Shown here piece after piece: positions 62,530-64,000 of a stretch of DNA of 64,000 bases. Origin of the DNA: Gymnogyps californianus (lineage: Eukaryota > Chordata > Aves > Accipitriformes > Cathartidae); the NCBI RefSeq assembly GCF_018139145.2, contig NC_059471.1:213423494-213487493 (forward strand), in the 5' to 3' direction. The stretch's first letter is position 1. The number at the start of each line of letters is the position of its first letter. Position numbers and translations under genes: made by a program. The notes below the pieces were generated by a model. The model was given only the letters and a program-made list of their open reading frames with translations, was not told the DNA's origin and did no database searches.

Positions 62530-63142
62530 AAGTATCTTGGGATGCATAAAACGAAGTGTGGCCAGCAGGTCAAGGGAGGTGATTCTGCCCCTCTGCTCTT
62601 GTGAGACCCCATCTGGAGTACTGCGTTCAGCTCTGGGGTCCCCAGCACAAGAAAGACATGGACCTGTTAGAGCGGTTCCAAAGGAGGGCCACAAAAATGG
62701 TCAGAGGGCTGGAACACCTCTGCTATGAGGAAAGGCTGAGAGAGTTGGGGTTCTTCAGCCCGGAGAAGAAAAGGCTCCAGGGACACCTTATTGTGGCCTT
62801 TAAATACTTAAAGGGGGTTTATAAGAAAGATGGAGAGAGACTTTTTACCAAGGCCTGTAGTGACAGGACAAGGGACAACAGTTTTAAAATGAAAGAGGGT
62901 AGGTTTAGATTGGACATAAGGAGGAAGTATTTTACGATGAGGGTAGTGAGACAATGGAACAGGTTGCCCATAGAAGCTGTGGATACACTATCATTGGAAG
63001 TGTTCAAGGTCACGTTGGACAGGGATTTGAGTGACCTGATCTAGTGAAAGATGTCCCTGCCCATGGCAGGGGGTTGGACTAGATGATATTTAAAAGTCCC
63101 TTTGAACAGAAAACATTCTGTGATTCTGATTCTATGATTCTA
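62530..63142 (+). mobile_element. CR1 LINE, 5'-truncated, with the end of ORF2 and the 3' tail
   Basis: About 613 bases of CR1. It starts near CTTGGGATGCATAAAA, reads through GTGTGGCCAGCAGGTCAAGG and the ORF2 end, stops at 63044, and then carries the 3' untranslated part with GGGGGTTGGACTAGATGATA and a tail of ATTCTGTGATTCTGATTCTA type (63116-63142). Like most CR1 copies it is 5'-truncated and cannot move. The 282-base spacer separating it from the MIR copy upstream shows no repeat. Confidence 0.96.
62601..63044 (+). pseudogene. CR1 ORF2 C-terminal end (reverse-transcriptase protein tail), frameshifted fragment
   Basis: The 147-codon frame gives the conserved tail of the CR1 ORF2 protein, downstream of the reverse-transcriptase catalytic core: [13 protein letters not shown], then [23 protein letters not shown], and QWNRLP near the end, closing with DLSDLI and a stop. 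The preceding coding part, [14 protein letters not shown], lies in another frame (about 62552-62593), so a small deletion or insertion near 62595 broke the frame. The endonuclease and the catalytic half of the reverse transcriptase are absent because of 5' truncation. The first methionine is therefore not a real start. It is transposon sequence, not a host gene. Confidence 0.92.
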
Positions 63143-64000
63143 AAAGTAGATATCATGAACAGTTGAATATAAAGTCACCTATTTCTTCCAGTACCTGTAA
63201 AGGAATCCTTTCTACCAAAAGTTAGGTGAAATATCTCCCCCATTAGCATTGTTGCTCTTTTTTTGCATGTGGCAACATCACTGGAGACCATTACAGAGCA
63301 CGTTTCAGGCCCAGGGGGTAATGGTTGTTTGGTGCAAGTCAGCAAAGAGAATTGTAACACAAGAAGGTTGAAAGCTCTGGCTAAAGATAATATTTTCATT
63401 TGACAAAGTTTGCTGCCATTAGTAACATGAAATGGGCAGGGAGGGCCCTTTACCTCCAGCACTGTGCCTCTGACAAAGTCAGTGCTGCCACGTTGTTTAG
63501 AGGAGAGTGGGAAAACCTGGAAGCAGGTAGATTCCTACAACCTACATCCCACTACATCTTTTACCCTAAAAGTTGGAAAGGACGCTAAATCCTGAAATAC
63601 ACACTTTTTAAAAATCTATTCTGAAAGCAATGCCAGTTTTCACTGTAAACTGAGATATTTTCTCGTACTCTCGGATCTGATTACTTACGAAGTTCTTGGC
63701 CCAACCTTTCTTAAAAGCTGAGGACTCTTGGAGCTGACTCTATCTGCTTATCAACCTTAGTTAAAATCACAGTCAATTCCCCAGCTGGGTGTTAAAACTA
63801 CTCTGAACAAATTTCACTACTGCCAGTGATAGCAGCTGTCCCAGGGACAGACTTCCTTTAGTCTGTGTCCTTTCTTAAGGTGATGGATGATTCCTCTTCC
63901 CCTACCTGCACCAGATCAAGCACAAAGGCTCCTCTCTTGAGTAGATAACACTTGCCCATCCTTGCAGCTGGTAATCCTTATTGATTGATTTATCCATTGG
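63143..64000. other. Non-coding DNA, no gene seen
   Basis: Frames of 95 codons (minus, 63175-63462) and 62 codons (plus) are unrecognised. No repeat copy is visible up to the window end. Confidence 0.55.

Overview
The window looks like bird nuclear DNA. It is AT-rich and CpG-poor, has no compact gene or operon structure, and carries several copies of the CR1 LINE that dominates bird genomes. Three copies are clear (31901-32405, 57421-57706, 62530-63142), one is short (53601-53712) and one is a decayed 3' tail (25620-25711). It also holds old MIR-type and tRNA-derived SINE remnants and scattered copies of what looks like an old dispersed repeat of birds and reptiles. A long endogenous-retrovirus-type repeat fills the first 967 bases; I associate that repeat with birds outside the chicken lineage, from memory only.

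I find no protein-coding gene that I can defend. The only open frame with a recognisable protein is the end of CR1 ORF2 (62601-63044), which is transposon sequence and is frameshifted. The other open frames are at most 161 codons. At this base composition (about 39 % GC by eye) roughly that length is expected by chance in 64 kb read in six frames. The window is therefore either an intergenic desert or the inside of a large intron, and the sequence alone does not say which.

Layout: 1-967, ERV/LTR-type repeat, minus orientation. 968-11250, mostly featureless AT-rich DNA with one 39-bp tandem duplication (4073-4150). 10840-11740, an AT-rich block that may be a conserved non-coding element, with an A16 run near 11.25 kb and a T16 run near 11.7 kb. 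11.7-31.9 kb, unique DNA with a MIR remnant, a TG microsatellite, several old dispersed-repeat copies, a DNA-transposon-like fragment (23628-23755) and one CR1 tail. 31.9-32.4 kb, an old CR1. 32.4-53.6 kb, unique DNA with many A/T tracts, a compound CAAAAGG/AGAAG repeat (38916-39020) and SINE remnants. 53.6-64 kb, three CR1 copies, further repeat copies and one well-preserved MIR-like SINE (62085-62250).

Because no genes were found, there is no pathway or gene cooperation to describe. The useful content is the repeat annotation and a short list of candidate conserved or duplicated segments to test by alignment.
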